Assembly (NCBI GenBank): GCA_024803745.1
Contig: JANJXV010000160.1
Span: forward strand, 1,990,001 to 2,054,000
DNA from: Megascapheus bottae
Lineage: Eukaryota; Chordata; Mammalia; Rodentia; Geomyidae
Length of the DNA stretch: 64,000 nt
Reading direction: 5' to 3'
Every line of letters starts with the position of its first letter. The first letter of the stretch is position 1. A program made the position numbers and the translations under genes. The notes beneath the pieces were generated by a model, which made no database searches, was not told the DNA's origin, and was given only the letters and a program-made list of their open reading frames with translations. This document shows positions 43,010 through 54,478 of the stretch, one piece after another.

Positions 43010-43245
43010 TCTGCAGGCTCTGGGGCTTGAAGTCAGGGTCTGGGTGCTGTCCCGAGCCCATTCGTGCTCAACGCTAGCTCTCTTACCACTTAAGGCACAG
43101 TGCCATTTCCACTATTACTGAACGGTTGATTGGAAAGAAGAGTCTCTCAGGCTCTTCTTCCTGGGCTAGCTTCAAACCTTGATCTTCAGATCTCAGCCTC
43201 CTAAGAAGCTTCAAGTATATTACAAACAAGCACCATCAGCATCCA
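43010..43245 (-). repeat. B1-Geo SINE (-)
   Basis: GCTCTGGGGCTTGAAGTCAG GGTCTGGG, TCTTACCACTTAAGGCACAG, GAAAGAAGAGTCTCTCAGG, CAGATCTCAGCCTCCTAAG. Diverged. Confidence 0.9.
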
Positions 43246-44129
43246 GCTCCAAAACTAATTTTAAGCAATCTTTTGTCATTTTCAGAACTGAAAGTGACAA
43301 AGACTCGGATCTAAGGTGTAACCTACTTATAATTCACCAGCTCTCTGAACACGAGAGATGATTCCCAAGTTACATTTTCTTAGATGATTTTAAGAATGCA
43401 AATAAACCCTCAATTTCACTCTAAATGTTTAAGGCCTGACTGGAATTCTAGAAGTCTTTTCCATAAGAAACGGAAATTTTCTTCTACCCTAGCATAAATG
43501 GGTTAAAATGCTACTTCTGAGGCCCCTACAATTACAACTTACTTGGGTTTGATACGTTCCGATTATACCTCCAAGAATATGTTATCAGGTCAATAAATAA
43601 TACAAAGCACCTTTTCCTTGCTAAGAAAGGACAAGGAAAGTAACACCTTCTGGAGATAGTGAAGGTACTAGGAGATGAGGGTAATGTTCAAAGGATTATA
43701 CATGGTGTTTGAAGCTACCTGCCCAACAGAATAACCAATACTACCTGGGAAGACCTGCATTTGATCACTCAGGCCTCACTGCTCACGACCATTATTAAAT
43801 ATTCTCTTAGTTTCTCAGCAGGCTGCTTTGAAGTTGCCACATGGAACATTTTTCTGCATAAAGAATTATAATTCACAAAAATGAAATGCTGATATGTAGC
43901 TACAAGATGAAAGCAGATATTAACCTGCATACCGCTCAACTGCTCACTGACCTTGGGTTAAGGTTTATTTCTATCATATATACTGCTTATCTCTTGAGAA
44001 GTTCATTTTACCAGCAGTCAGCACAGCCTTTTGACCATAGGGATGTATTAGATACAGGGGAAATAACCAAATAATACTGGATACAGTTATGTGTGAGCAA
44101 ACCAAAAATATAAAGAATGTTTTCTGGAA
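43246..44129. other. No recognised feature
   Basis: About 880 bp, AT-rich, unassigned. Confidence 0.5.
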
Positions 44130-44625
44130 ACATAAGGACCTGGGAAAAATGTGTTAAGTAAAGTAAATCAGGTCCAGAGAGAAGAAAGGATGCATGTTTT
44201 CCCCTATAAGTGGAACACAAAATTAATTCATAGATATATAAGTAATCACTCTGGGTAGTATACAAGTGTACATAAGTGTATGAATCAAACTATGATAGAT
44301 TCAGGGGAAAAGTCAAAGGATAAAATTTCTTAGAAAGTCTAACTCACAGTTCAACAAAATAATGCCAGAAAATATGGAAGGAAGTATTAAGGAAAGCAGG
44401 ATAAGGACAAATGAAAACAGGAAGAAGGAAGGATGCAGTTACAAAACCTAATATATGTCTTACAAAATTGGGAAAACTGAGGGAAGGTTAGGATTGAGAG
44501 GGATGGGTGGGAATATTGAAAGGGTGACACTGATCAAGATGCAGGGTATTCATAAATGACTTTGTTGAAGGGGAACTCCTTTGTACAACTACTTTAAAAT
44601 TATAAAAATTTACATTTTAAATTTA
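44130..44625 (+). repeat. L1 3'UTR, older rodent-type lineage
   Basis: GTGTTAAGTAAAGTAAATCA GGTCCAGAGAG, GTTTTCCCCTATAAGTGGAA CAC, TGATCAAGATGCAGGGTATT, CTCCTTTGTACAACTACTTT. Its 3' terminus matches the fragment at 4700-4807. Confidence 0.75.
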
Positions 44626-45359
44626 AAAAGTATTTTCTTATATAATTACTAATTTTCAAAGTTAGAATAAGTGAAAATCCTTTTCTTCAGGTATGTCATG
44701 TTTGCTGAAAAGTTGGTAAGCAAAACATTCCCTGAGTCAAAATAAAATCATGAAACCACTATGTTGTGAGTGTTCAAACAGAAAGCATGAACACACTACA
44801 GATGTCAGTCCACAAAAGAATTCTAGACACAACTAAAAAGAGGTGTAGCAAAATGAACTGCATTGATTCATGTCTATGAAAATCTAAGATTCCCATGGAA
44901 TTCTCTAACTTGTGAGGGACAACAAGCATATCTTTAGGTAGGAGTCCAAACACAGACACATACGTACATTGAAAAGATCTTGTGGATCAATTATAAGCAT
45001 AAGAATTTATGAAATCATGTGGAGATTTATGGAATTATCTTTAAACAATTACTAACCCTTCATCCTAAACAATTCAAAAAGGCAGTCATTAATATTTACT
45101 GTGGCTAAGACTTACATAAGAAGCATAAATAAACCACATTTTTGCATTCTTATTAGGAAGCCAGATACATCAAGGGTTTATACTGCTACATCACAGAAAA
45201 TAAACAATTATAATACACAACATCATTATAATAAAACACATAGCCATATGATTGTACCAATACATGCAGGAAAGTTATGTGATATTTAAAATATAATATC
45301 AATTCATAATAAAAATAAAGAAGAACCCATATCCACATAACTATGTCCATTCATGAGGC
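44626..45359. other. No recognised feature
   Basis: About 730 bp, AT-rich, unassigned. Confidence 0.5.
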
Positions 45360-45790
45360 AGTAGCTAACTTACACACTGAGGAAAAGCTGGGAACTTTCT
45401 TGATAAGATCTGGAACATGATAGAGAAGAACACACATTGGAGATAGGACAGCCTTTTAAATAAATGGTACTCAGAAAGTTGGAGATTTACATATCAGAAA
45501 ACAACATCAAAACCACTTACAAGCCACAAAAATCAGGTCATAATATATTAAAGCCCTAAACATGAGACATAAAACTTCTACAATAGTAAATAGGAGAAAT
45601 GCCTCTGTACACTGGAATAGGAAAGGACACAGTTGGATGAGACCTACAAAGCAGAGAACACCAAAGCAAAAATTTAAAAATGGCATTACCTCAAACTAAA
45701 ATGCTTCTTCCCAGCTAAGGAAATAATCAACAAAGTGAAGAGCCAATCTGAAGAATGGGGAAAAAAATCTGTCAATATATATTTGAAAAT
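45360..45790 (+). pseudogene. L1 ORF2 relic (internal part)
   Basis: Follows L1 ORF2 order: AAGATCTGGAACATGATAG, TAAATGGTACTCAGAAAG, TAAAGCCCTAAACATGAGAC, ACCAAAGCAAAAATTTAAAA ATGGC, TTACCTCAAACTAAAATGC, TAATCAACAAAGTGAAGAGC CAATCTGAAGAATGGG. These are the region after the RT domain. The two blocks are closer together than in an intact ORF2, implying an internal deletion. Stops and shifts break all frames. Confidence 0.82.
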
Positions 45791-48700
45791 GGGTTATATA
45801 TACAGTGTGCGTGAGGAAGTCTAAACACTCAGCCAGAACAAGCAGATTCTGTTCCGAAGAAGCCAGGTCTGATTCTGCTCAAAAAAGCCAAGAGAATTTC
45901 CACAAAGAAAGTGATGCTTTTAGTAAGTCATGCTGTAAAAGAATCAGTATGGAAAAGACTGCAACTATGAAATCCATAATTAATCTGAGAATTATGCAAA
46001 GTCCAATATTAGAAAGCAGAAGGTGAGAAAAAGTGATGTGGCAACTGTAGAGTCAGAATTGGTTGTCTTGTTTCAAATATTTCATCAGCTAAATCAAGAT
46101 ATAGTGGTTTAAATACCAACTCAATTTGAAGTAGAGGTAAGTAACATTCAAGGAGCAATCGATATGATTTTAATTGTCTACTGGGAAAGAAGAGAAAAAA
46201 TTGAAATTAAGGGTATACTACTTGTTCTTTCATAAAGTGTTACCATCATCCAAGATAGGAAATAAAGGGAATTGGAAGGAAATAGTGAATTTTATTTTTA
46301 CCATTTTAAGTTTTGACTCAAAGAATTAGGTGCTCTGAATTACACTGAAGTGAATCCCAGGAGATGGGTGCGGGGCAGGGGACATGAGGTTGGAAGAAGC
46401 AGCTCAAGATGATCATTGAAATTTTGACAGTACAATGTGGGAACAAGGGCAGAAGAGGAGGAAATGGCAGAAGAGAGAACCAAAGATACTAAAGGTTGAC
46501 AAATAGAGAGAGATCACAATGTGGAAAGGAATGAAAGGTGTAGAAGAAAGGAAGAGACAGGAAGTAGAATTGTTTTCTGAAAGGCAATAAATAATTCCTT
46601 CAAGCATAAAAGTGAAAGGGCTTCTTCAGACTGTGAAAAACTGAGGGAAGTTAATTCAAAAGAGATACTAAAATTGGTCACTGGATTTAATCTATAAGCC
46701 ACCAGACATACGTTGATGGCTGAATAGTGCGAAGGAAGTGGTGGTGTGGAAACTATCATACTGCAGCGATGGAAGATGCTGGCTAAAGGAAGCCTGGCCA
46801 ATCATGTTAAATATGAGTGGAGGTTTTCTGTTAAGCTGTTCCTTTTTTCCAAAGGACAGATAAATAGGAACATCGTAGTGTGCTTGTAAATAAACATGAT
46901 TTTAAACAAAATGACTACAGAGAGAAGTAGAACACATAATGCTTTAAATAGTCAACAATTGATGCTTCATCTTAGGAAAGATCCAGCACTGTCACTTTTG
47001 CTACAGTGACACACTGAAGGTGAAGTGTATTTGAAAAGAGGAAAAAGGCAGAACTTGTATTATTACACCCTCTAATTCCCTATAAATTTGAGTCTCTTCT
47101 GGGTGGTAGAGATCAAAATATGAGGAGGAGAGGAATCATATGGCAGCAATGTGATTTCCAAATCTAGCAATTAGAATTCAAGGATAAATTGTTTGCTATT
47201 TGGGTTTGGAAATTTGTAATATTCAAATTTTCCCAGAGTAACACAGTTAAAGGTGCATGTCAACACTTGTGAGTTATTTCCTCATATCTAAATGGTTGCC
47301 ATTTGCAACCACTTTCAAGTGTATTTGCTCAACAAATGCATGCTATTTGAGGAATCTACAGTGCCCAAACCATTCAAATCTGAGAAATAGGAGCTGGCTC
47401 AACCTACTGAAAGACCACCAGGTACTAGGTTGTATTTGTAGTCATGTGGTACTTAAGAAAATGAACCTTATTTAACCAAGAAGTCTCAGTAAAATCAAGA
47501 GCTGTTGGCTAAAATTTTGCATACACACTAGTCTTCTTTTTAATCAATGTCTTTTCATCCTTTTAGGTGCTGTGATCTTTCCCATAAAGAAAACTTGGAA
47601 AACTATTCCCACAAAGCAGAATTAAATCACCAGTGAGAAGAATTATTCATGGAAGGAGTAAGGGTGATTACTGGAAATCATTCTGGGCCATGCTCCATAC
47701 TGTCTAGTGCACTCTGGAGGGATTATTACATCCATAAGCTGACTTCTTACTCAGCAGGCTATCTTACAGTTCTCTAATGGCAAAAGCTAACTTGAGAACA
47801 TCTGATGGTAATGCAAATTACACCATAAATAACAATGCAAATGAATTTTAGTTAGTGGAGAATCAATTGATTCTCCTTGTAGAATTCATAATAACCAAGA
47901 CATTCATGTCATATTTGATATTGATAACTTTCTGAATTGATTAGTAAATTATTTCTTCATTTTTACATGTACTGCAGCCATATGCAGACACACATCAATT
48001 TTTCAAGTTGAATCAGACCTCATTTAAATTTTATACTGTTCCTCCATTACCAGTAAGGGAAATGAAGAATTTGGTATATTATTCTATGTTAAACTTTTAA
48101 CACAGTCATGAATTCTGTTTCTAAAACACCGAGTAGTTGGGCAATTGAAATAAGCACACTTTTAAGACCAGCACAAAATTTTTTCCTACAGTACTTACAA
48201 TTAAACCTCATTTTAGTAACATCACAATATTAGTGAAAAAAGTCTTAGTCTCTCTTTCAGATAGATATACTAATTAAGTATATTCACTTCATCAAACAAA
48301 ATAGTGGGATTAGATCAATGCTGTGCATATTTGTACAAATAATATAACCTTCACTTTTTGTGAGGAAAGGAATGCTCTACCAAATGAGGACTAGTTAAAA
48401 TGTGGAAGAATATACCCTTGGTCGTGGTGTAGCTATTTTTACAATGAAACCTGAACTTTGTCTAACAAGTTCCCTGGGGAATTAAGAGAAAAACACATTG
48501 AAATAGAGAATATAAATTTTAGCACAAAATTACATGGACTAACTTTAGACTTTAGAGTAAATATTCACATTGTATACAACAGGACTGAATTTCTCATGAA
48601 TAAAATATACAAAATTATCAATACTTAATTTTGTCTAGAAAGTAAAATGCATAATTGCCCAAACATTTCTCACTGGTTTTTAAAATGTACATGATACTTC

Positions 48701-48796
48701 AGATGATGACAGTTTTTGGTATTGGAAATGATTATACAATAAATTCTAACTGGTCTGAAAAAAAAAGAAAGTAAAGTGCAGAGGAAAGCAATTCAT
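45791..48796. other. No recognised gene or transposon
   Basis: About 3 kb, AT-rich, the longest stretch without a repeat I can name. Frames at 45805-46026 (+), 46413-46801 (-) and 47257-47475 (+) show no known domain. Confidence 0.45.
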
Positions 48797-48862
48797 GAGG
48801 GGCCGAGAGCATGGCCTAGTGGTTGAGTGTTTCTCTAACATTCATGAAGCCCTGGGTCATTG
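48797..48862 (+). repeat. IDL head, 3' truncated
   Basis: GGGGCCGAGAGCATGGCCTA GTGGTTGAGTG and TTCATGAAGCCCTGGGTCAT. The Geo half is missing. Confidence 0.8.
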
Positions 48863-48974
48863 AGTCATTGCTGGTGTAGTGCTTGGATCTAATATCCATA
48901 TATTAAGGATACTATATGCCTTTTGTTCCTTTGGTCTTGACTTAATCAAAATGATTTGCTCTAATATGTTTCTT

Positions 48975-49475
48975 TTTTACTATTTTTATTGTAATTGATA
49001 AAAGGGTTACATGATATTGTGCATTAATTCACATACATTGATACCCTTTCACATGTCTTGGTCCACATTACCCTCCCCTCCACCCCCCATCTTGGTTTTC
49101 CCCCCTTCCCTATCCAATTTCAAATAACCAAATACAAATATATCCAATATATCAGATTACAAAGTGAGGTACTATAATAATATGATATAACCAAGGGACA
49201 GCAAAAGAGATGAGAGATAACATAGTACATTAAGGACAACAATCATTCATTATATGGCTTTTGTTTCAATATCATGGAGGTCCTTTCAATTAGCTTCATA
49301 CTATATGGCCTTTTGTATCAAGGTTTTGCTCTATTACAAATCTCTGCTTGTAGAGCCCAAGGTTTCTACTGATTATGACAAATGAGGGAAACCATTGAGC
49401 CTAAGTTCCTTTGAGTCTGGCTTACTTCACTTAATATGACTTTTTCTAAGTCTTTCCATTTCATAACAAATAGGT
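48975..49475 (-). repeat. L1 3'UTR, 5' truncated (-), young family
   Basis: Complement of the same 3'UTR as 26820-27316 (TTTTTATTGTAATTGATAAA AGGGTTACATG ... AAGTCTTTCCATTTC). 14-bp TSD with one mismatch: CTAATATGTTTCTT (48961-48974) and CTAATCTGTTTCTT (49476-49489). Confidence 0.96.
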
Positions 49476-49539
49476 CTAATCTGTTTCTTAAAGAGAAAAT
49501 AAACGGGTTTACTGGGCTGTTGTTTTCAGTTTTTTAATA

Positions 49540-49748
49540 GGTGGGTCCTGCTTGAAGTAAGGCCTGGTTGCTGTCTATGAGCTTTTCATTCAAGGTTAGT
49601 GCTTGAGCCACAACCCCAGTTCTGGTTTTTTTTCTGGAAGAGATAATAGTCTTATGGATTTGCTGCTGGGATGGCATTTAACCACAATCCTCAGATCTCA
49701 GCTTCCTGAGTAGCTACGATTACAGGTATAAGCCAGTGGCACCTGACT
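49540..49748 (-). repeat. B1-Geo SINE (-)
   Basis: AGTAAGGCCTGGTTGCTGTC, GTTAGTGCTTGAGCCACAAC, GATAATAGTCTTATGGATTT, CAGATCTCAGCTTCCTGAGT AGC, ATTACAGGTATAAGCCAGTG. Confidence 0.9.
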
Positions 49749-50739
49749 TAAACAAGTTTTAATCTAAATTTTACGTATTTTATATAACTAAACATAATGG
49801 CATTTCCAACAAGAAAAGTCAAAAGTCTTATTAAGCAATGCTTTGCATACTGTTACATCTATAACTAACCATGATTTAATTTCAGGTAATCATATTCTCA
49901 AAAGATCAGTTACTTTATAAATATTGCTGTAAATTAAAAGAAGTGGGAGTCAAAGAAGAGAAACAATCCAATAGTCAAGGCACAGAAACCGTAAATTCCC
50001 TTTGTTCAATTTAAGAGAACCTGGAAAACATGCAATTTTATAACATAAGCCCTCCTGAAAAAGTTAACATTTTTGAACCTACTAATTAACGCTGATACTT
50101 AGTGCAAGCTGTATAAAATTGTTAAGAATTAATTAACTAATATAGTCTAAATAGGATCTCATTATGAACTGTAAAAACACAGGGAGGCACCTGCAAAAAT
50201 TGCCTGAGGCTTTTCAAATGTAAGTGATAATAAGTAATCAGAGAAAGAAAGTTCCCTTAAATTAGTTGATTTATATTTTAGATTTGGGCAAGAAAGTTAT
50301 TTTTAACATTATTCTAAAAGCTTCAATATTTTAAAATAGAAAGAAGTCAATGCATTTTAATCATCTACTGTGAAATGCCCAGAAGTGAAGTTGTTCATAG
50401 ATATCTGCAAAAAAATTAGACTCCTGAATATGCTAGAAGACCAACAATGACATGAGGCAAGAGGTATTCTTAACAGAGCTGCCAGGTCTTTGCAAAGGCT
50501 AAGTCAGATGCTAGCATGGCTGTGTCCAAAATCCAGGCATGCATAGTCTCTCTTCATTCAGTCAAAGCCAAACTCCCGGAAGAGAGTGTCAAGACCTTCT
50601 GTTATCTGCAAGCATAGCAGCAGCCCTGCCTGCCTCCTCTCTGATCCCATCTTCTCCTCGCCCTTCACTCCCACCAAGTGCAGTGGTGTACATACTTGAT
50701 GTTACTTCAGGGTGGCAGGTGATCTCTAACATGAAACAG
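49749..50739. other. No recognised feature
   Basis: About 990 bp, AT-rich, with a GC-richer part at 50470-50720. The frame at 50539-50889 (+) extends into an L2 relic and has no known domain. Confidence 0.5.
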
Positions 50740-51010
50740 CTCAGATCATCACTTTCCTCTGCCTGTGTGTTTCTCCCTGATGGTCACCAAACCCCCAACC
50801 TGGACACTTTGCTCATAGGTCACTTTCTCAAAGACCACTCAGCCACTGCTACCCTGCCTCATGCATTTTCAATCCTTATTCCTGTTTGAACTTTTCTCCT
50901 TTTATCCTTCTGATGTCATGTTCCTATGTGCAATATAATTTACTACTTTATTATGCTGAGTATTTATTATCTGGTTCCCTCTACAATATAAGCACTGGAG
51001 ACTGTCCTAA
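50740..51010 (+). repeat. L2 3'-end relic
   Basis: CTCATAGGTCACTTTCTCAA AGACCACTCAGCC, then TATAATTTACTACTTTATTA TGCTGAG, TATTATCTGGTTCCCTCTA and ATATAAGCACTGGAG match L2 3' order ('tcacctcctcagagaggccttc...ctgtctccccactagaatgtaagctc'). Confidence 0.62.
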
Positions 51011-51049
51011 AAGCTGGATGTAAATTTACAATGAAGTTTTTAAATTGTA

Positions 51050-51190
51050 TTTTATTATCAGGATAAAGTATAGAGGGATTGCAGTTACATACATCGGGTA
51101 TGGGGTACATTACTTCTCAAACCTTGATAACCCCTTCTCATATTTTTGTACCCCTTCCTCTTCCTCCACCCCTTCCCAATCATCTCCTAA
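51050..51190 (-). repeat. L1 3'UTR fragment (-), older lineage
   Basis: ATTTTATTATCAGGATAAAG, GGGGTACATTACTTCTCAAA CCTTGATAACCCC and a C-rich tract; close to 41280-41410. Confidence 0.75.
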
Positions 51191-52439
51191 CCAGGAATTG
51201 TTAATGCTAACTGATATTTAAAGGCTATGATATACCTACTCTTTTTAGACAACTGATGTTTTCAAATCATTTGGAATAAATATAATTCATTCAACTTCTT
51301 TTCAGACTTCTGGTGAGTACCAGAAAGGATTTACTAATGGATATTTAGCTTCCTAACATGGCACAAGCATTCAATAAGGTACCAACTAAACTGGAATTAT
51401 AGTAAAATCACCTTCAGTAGCATGAATCATAAGTAATGATTGACAACAGATAACTACCAAGGCTTTTTTTCTACAAGAGCCTATAAATGATCTCAATCTG
51501 TCTCTTAGAAGAAACAAACACCAATAATATCAGTGGAGATAGGAAGGTTGGGGCAGAAAAGCAACCCAGAAAAAAACTCAAACTCTTAGAAAGGAAAAAA
51601 AAATAACTAAAGCAGAAAGGGCCAGGGACATGATTCAAATAGTATAGCACACACAACTCTGTCCTCAAAAATCATGAGTACAGTATTTATCTTTCATTAA
51701 TTCACACAATAGAGTTGCTAAAACTTTTTATAGGTACTGGCTTTATGAAAATTATTTAGTACAAAGTGAGGGTCAAGATTTAAAGACATTGCCTAAGCTA
51801 CCAGAGCTTTGAAAATATCTGAACACTGCACAGATAAATATTAAGGTCATTCTGTGAAGGATAAGGGGATACCTGGTATGCTATGACAGCTCATAAGTGA
51901 TGATGAACCTTCACTGAAACACTGATTCATGAAGACACTTTGGGCAGTAGTGCTCCCTGTAATTACTACTCTGGCTGTTTCTTTCACTTCTTTCTAAGGC
52001 TAAATAATTCCTAGAATTTCATGCCCTGTCTTCAAGTGAAATTAAATGTAGAATACTACAGCAGTGCTTTTACTTGGGAACTTGTGGCAAACACATTTGT
52101 CCAGCCTTGTCCAACAAACAGAGGAGGGACACTGGCATAGCAACTCAGGCTTAGGGAGAACCTAAGCATGACATTTAGAAAAATATTTGTGAAAAAGAAG
52201 GGTTTTGTTTCCACAGCAACCAACTTTCTTAGTCTTCTGAGCTCTACTAAAAATAAAACAAATGAAAGCTGGTAAGAGAAACAGAGTAAGGTCTAATGTA
52301 GAATGGCACACAAAGCAAAAATAAAGGACGCTGAAGCCAAGTTCATTGGAAGAAGCATAGCAAATCCTCAGTTAATCATGAGTGTCCTAATCTGGTCATG
52401 ACCCTTTAAATCTTCATTTCTTTATTTTTTGGTAACTAC
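51191..52439. other. No clear feature; possible ID-like trace
   Basis: About 1.25 kb, AT-rich. GGGCCAGGGACATGATTCAA ATAGTATAGCAC at 51619-51650 could be an old ID monomer; the rest is unassigned. Confidence 0.4.
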
Positions 52440-53220
52440 TGGCCGTGAGATTCTTCTCTCTCCATAAAGCAGAGTCTCCAGAATTTATTCATCTTGTACA
52501 ATTGGGTTTCAGTGCCCAGGATCAGTAACTCTCTTGCCTCTGTTCTCGGCTACCCATCACCGCAACACCGTGAGGCTATTTTAGGTAACTTGTACAAGTC
52601 TTTGTTGTCTTGTGATGAGGTTACTTTGCTTAACACAACATCTTCAGAATTCATCCCTACAGCTGCCTGTGGTTGAACTCCCTTCTTTTCTAGGGTTCAA
52701 CAATGCCCAATTTTGTGTATATAACACATATACTTTGTCCATTTACCTGTGGTTGAGCCCTTACCACTTCTTGAGTATGGTGCACAGTGCTTCAATCAAC
52801 ATTGGGATTTGGGTTTTCTTTGAGGTATCTTAACTTACCCTTTAGTAACAAGTCAATGCCTGGCCTCATAAAATGAATTTCTTTTAGTTTTTGAAGTAAC
52901 TAAAGAGTCATTATTGATTCTCCTTTAAATGTTTGGTATGGTTCATCAGTGAAATGTAATGGTTTAAGCTTTTCTCCTAAATGACTGTATGTCATTTCTA
53001 CATTCCATTTCTTCATGATGAAATGCATAAGTGTTTTATGTTTGTAGGACTGTTTCCCAGTTCCCCTAGGTCAATTATTTTTCTTTCAGATAATTGTTAT
53101 AAATTCTAATGGTGCTTTCTCTTTCTGAAGCATCCATTGTAATACCTCCTCGCTTTTTATCTAAATTTATTTATTTTTATATTGTTTATTTCTTAGTATA
53201 GATGAAGAACTTTAATTTTT

Positions 53221-53415
53221 CTTTTTTTTGCCAGTCCTGGGCTTGAGCTCAGGGCCTGAGCACTGTCCTTGGACTTTCTCAAGGGTAGAGCTCTACCACT
53301 TGAGCCTCAGCACCACTTCCAGCTTTTTTCTATGTATGTGGTACCGAGGAATCGAACCCGGGTCTTCATGCATGCTAGGCAAGCACTTTAACCACTAGGC
53401 CAAACTCCCGGCCCC
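53221..53415 (-). repeat. IDL-Geo SINE (-), young subfamily
   Basis: Complete dimer with B box complement GGAATCGAACC at 53348-53358 intact. 18-bp TSD with one mismatch: TGAAGAACTTTAATTTTT (53203-53220) and TGAAGGACTTTAATTTTT (53416-53433). It sits inside the old L1 ORF2 relic. Confidence 0.97.
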
Positions 53416-53629
53416 TGAAGGACTTTAATTTTTATAAGAAATAATTATTAGTTCACTGATTTTTGTCTTTACTGATTTTCCATTTTCTTTGTTTCTATTG
53501 TTGTTTTGGTTCTACATTAAATACTAATTTCTGCAAACTAGACTTCATTTGTCCTTTTTTTTCAATGTCATTATAATGTGTAATGTATAATATTAGGTTA
53601 CTTATTTGAAACACTTCTTGTTTCATTTT

Positions 53630-53925
53630 GACTGTCCTGGGTTTTGAACTCAAGGTTTTATGTTTGCTAAGAAGGTGCTCGGTCACTTGACCCAAAACTC
53701 CAGATCTATGTTGCAGTTATTTTTAAGATAGAGCCTCAGTGATGGACCTTGATACTCCTGTTCACTCTTCTCAGAATAGCTGGACTACTAGCACATGCCG
53801 CCATTCCCAGCACCTGTTGAAGTGGGATCTCATGAAAGCTTCTGCCTATACTAAATTCTGATTTTCCAGATCTCTGCCTCCTGTACAGCTGGGGTGATAG
53901 GTGTGTGCAATTGGTTATGAGAGAT
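53630..53925 (-). repeat. Diverged B1-type dimer (-)
   Basis: TGTCCTGGGTTTTGAACTCA AGG, AGATAGAGCCTCAGTGATGG, TCAGAATAGCTGGACTACTA GCACATGC, then a second unit TGAAGTGGGATCTCATGAAA and CTGCCTCCTGTACAGCTGGG GTGATAGG. Old, with an ID-like 3' end. Confidence 0.5.
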
Positions 53926-54281
53926 CTTATGACCTTTCTCCCTCCAGGATGACCTTCAATGGCCTGGGCAGTTTTGCTTTATATATTTACTCTTATGATA
54001 GTGATTATGTATTTACAACTATTATGATTTCTTGGTGAATTGGAACTTACATAACTATATATTGTTTCTGTTTATGTCTTAGAACAATTTTTACTGAAAT
54101 TCTACTCTGTATGATATAAATATAGCCACTTCATTCTTTTTTTTGCTTGCCTTTATCATGGGATGTCTATTCTTTTCCTTTACTTTCATCCTACACATGC
54201 CCTTAAATGTAAAGTAAGTTACTTATAGCCAACATATAGTTTGATTTTAAGCTACACGTGCACATGCACAAATACATATAA

Positions 54282-54478
54282 AATTTTTGAACTCAGGGAT
54301 GCTTACTTGATTTACGTGGTTGGCCAGAACTCTACCATTTAAGTCAGTACAGCCCTGCTCTTTGCTTGTTATTTTACAGATGTGGTCTAGAAAACTCCTC
54401 ACTGACTGGCCTTGGACCACAATCCTTCGGATCTCAACCTGCTGAGTAACTATGATTACAGGCCTGACACACCAGTCT
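54282..54478 (-). repeat. B1-Geo-type SINE (-), diverged
   Basis: TTTTGAACTCAGGGATGCTT, AACTCTACCATTTAAGTCAG, GATGTGGTCTAGAAAACTCC, CCTTGGACCACAATCCTTCG GATCTCAACC, GAGTAACTATGATTACAGGC. Confidence 0.72.

Larger units (their letters stand above)
52440..54265 (-). pseudogene. Ancient L1 ORF2 relic (-), interrupted by SINEs
   Basis: Three blocks lie in consistent 3'-to-5' order on the plus strand. The ORF2 end is at 52600-52830 (TTGCTTAACACAACATCTTC, TTTGTGTATATAACACATAT). The RT region is at 52855-53220 and 53434-53520 (GCCTGGCCTCATAAAATGAA, TCTTTAAATGTTTGG, TTATTTCTTAGTATAGATGA). An endonuclease-side block is at 53985-54260 (ATTATGATTTCTTGGTGAAT TGG, CTGTATGATATAAATATAGC CACTTC, AGCCAACATATAG). 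It is heavily decayed with no open frame. Confidence 0.82.

Noticed and set aside
48797..48862. Complete IDL-Geo
   Set aside because: Only the head is present; sequence after CTGGGTCATTGAG does not match the linker or Geo.
50539..50889. 116-codon frame as a gene
   Set aside because: Its 3' part overlaps an L2 relic, and no known domain or splice context is seen.
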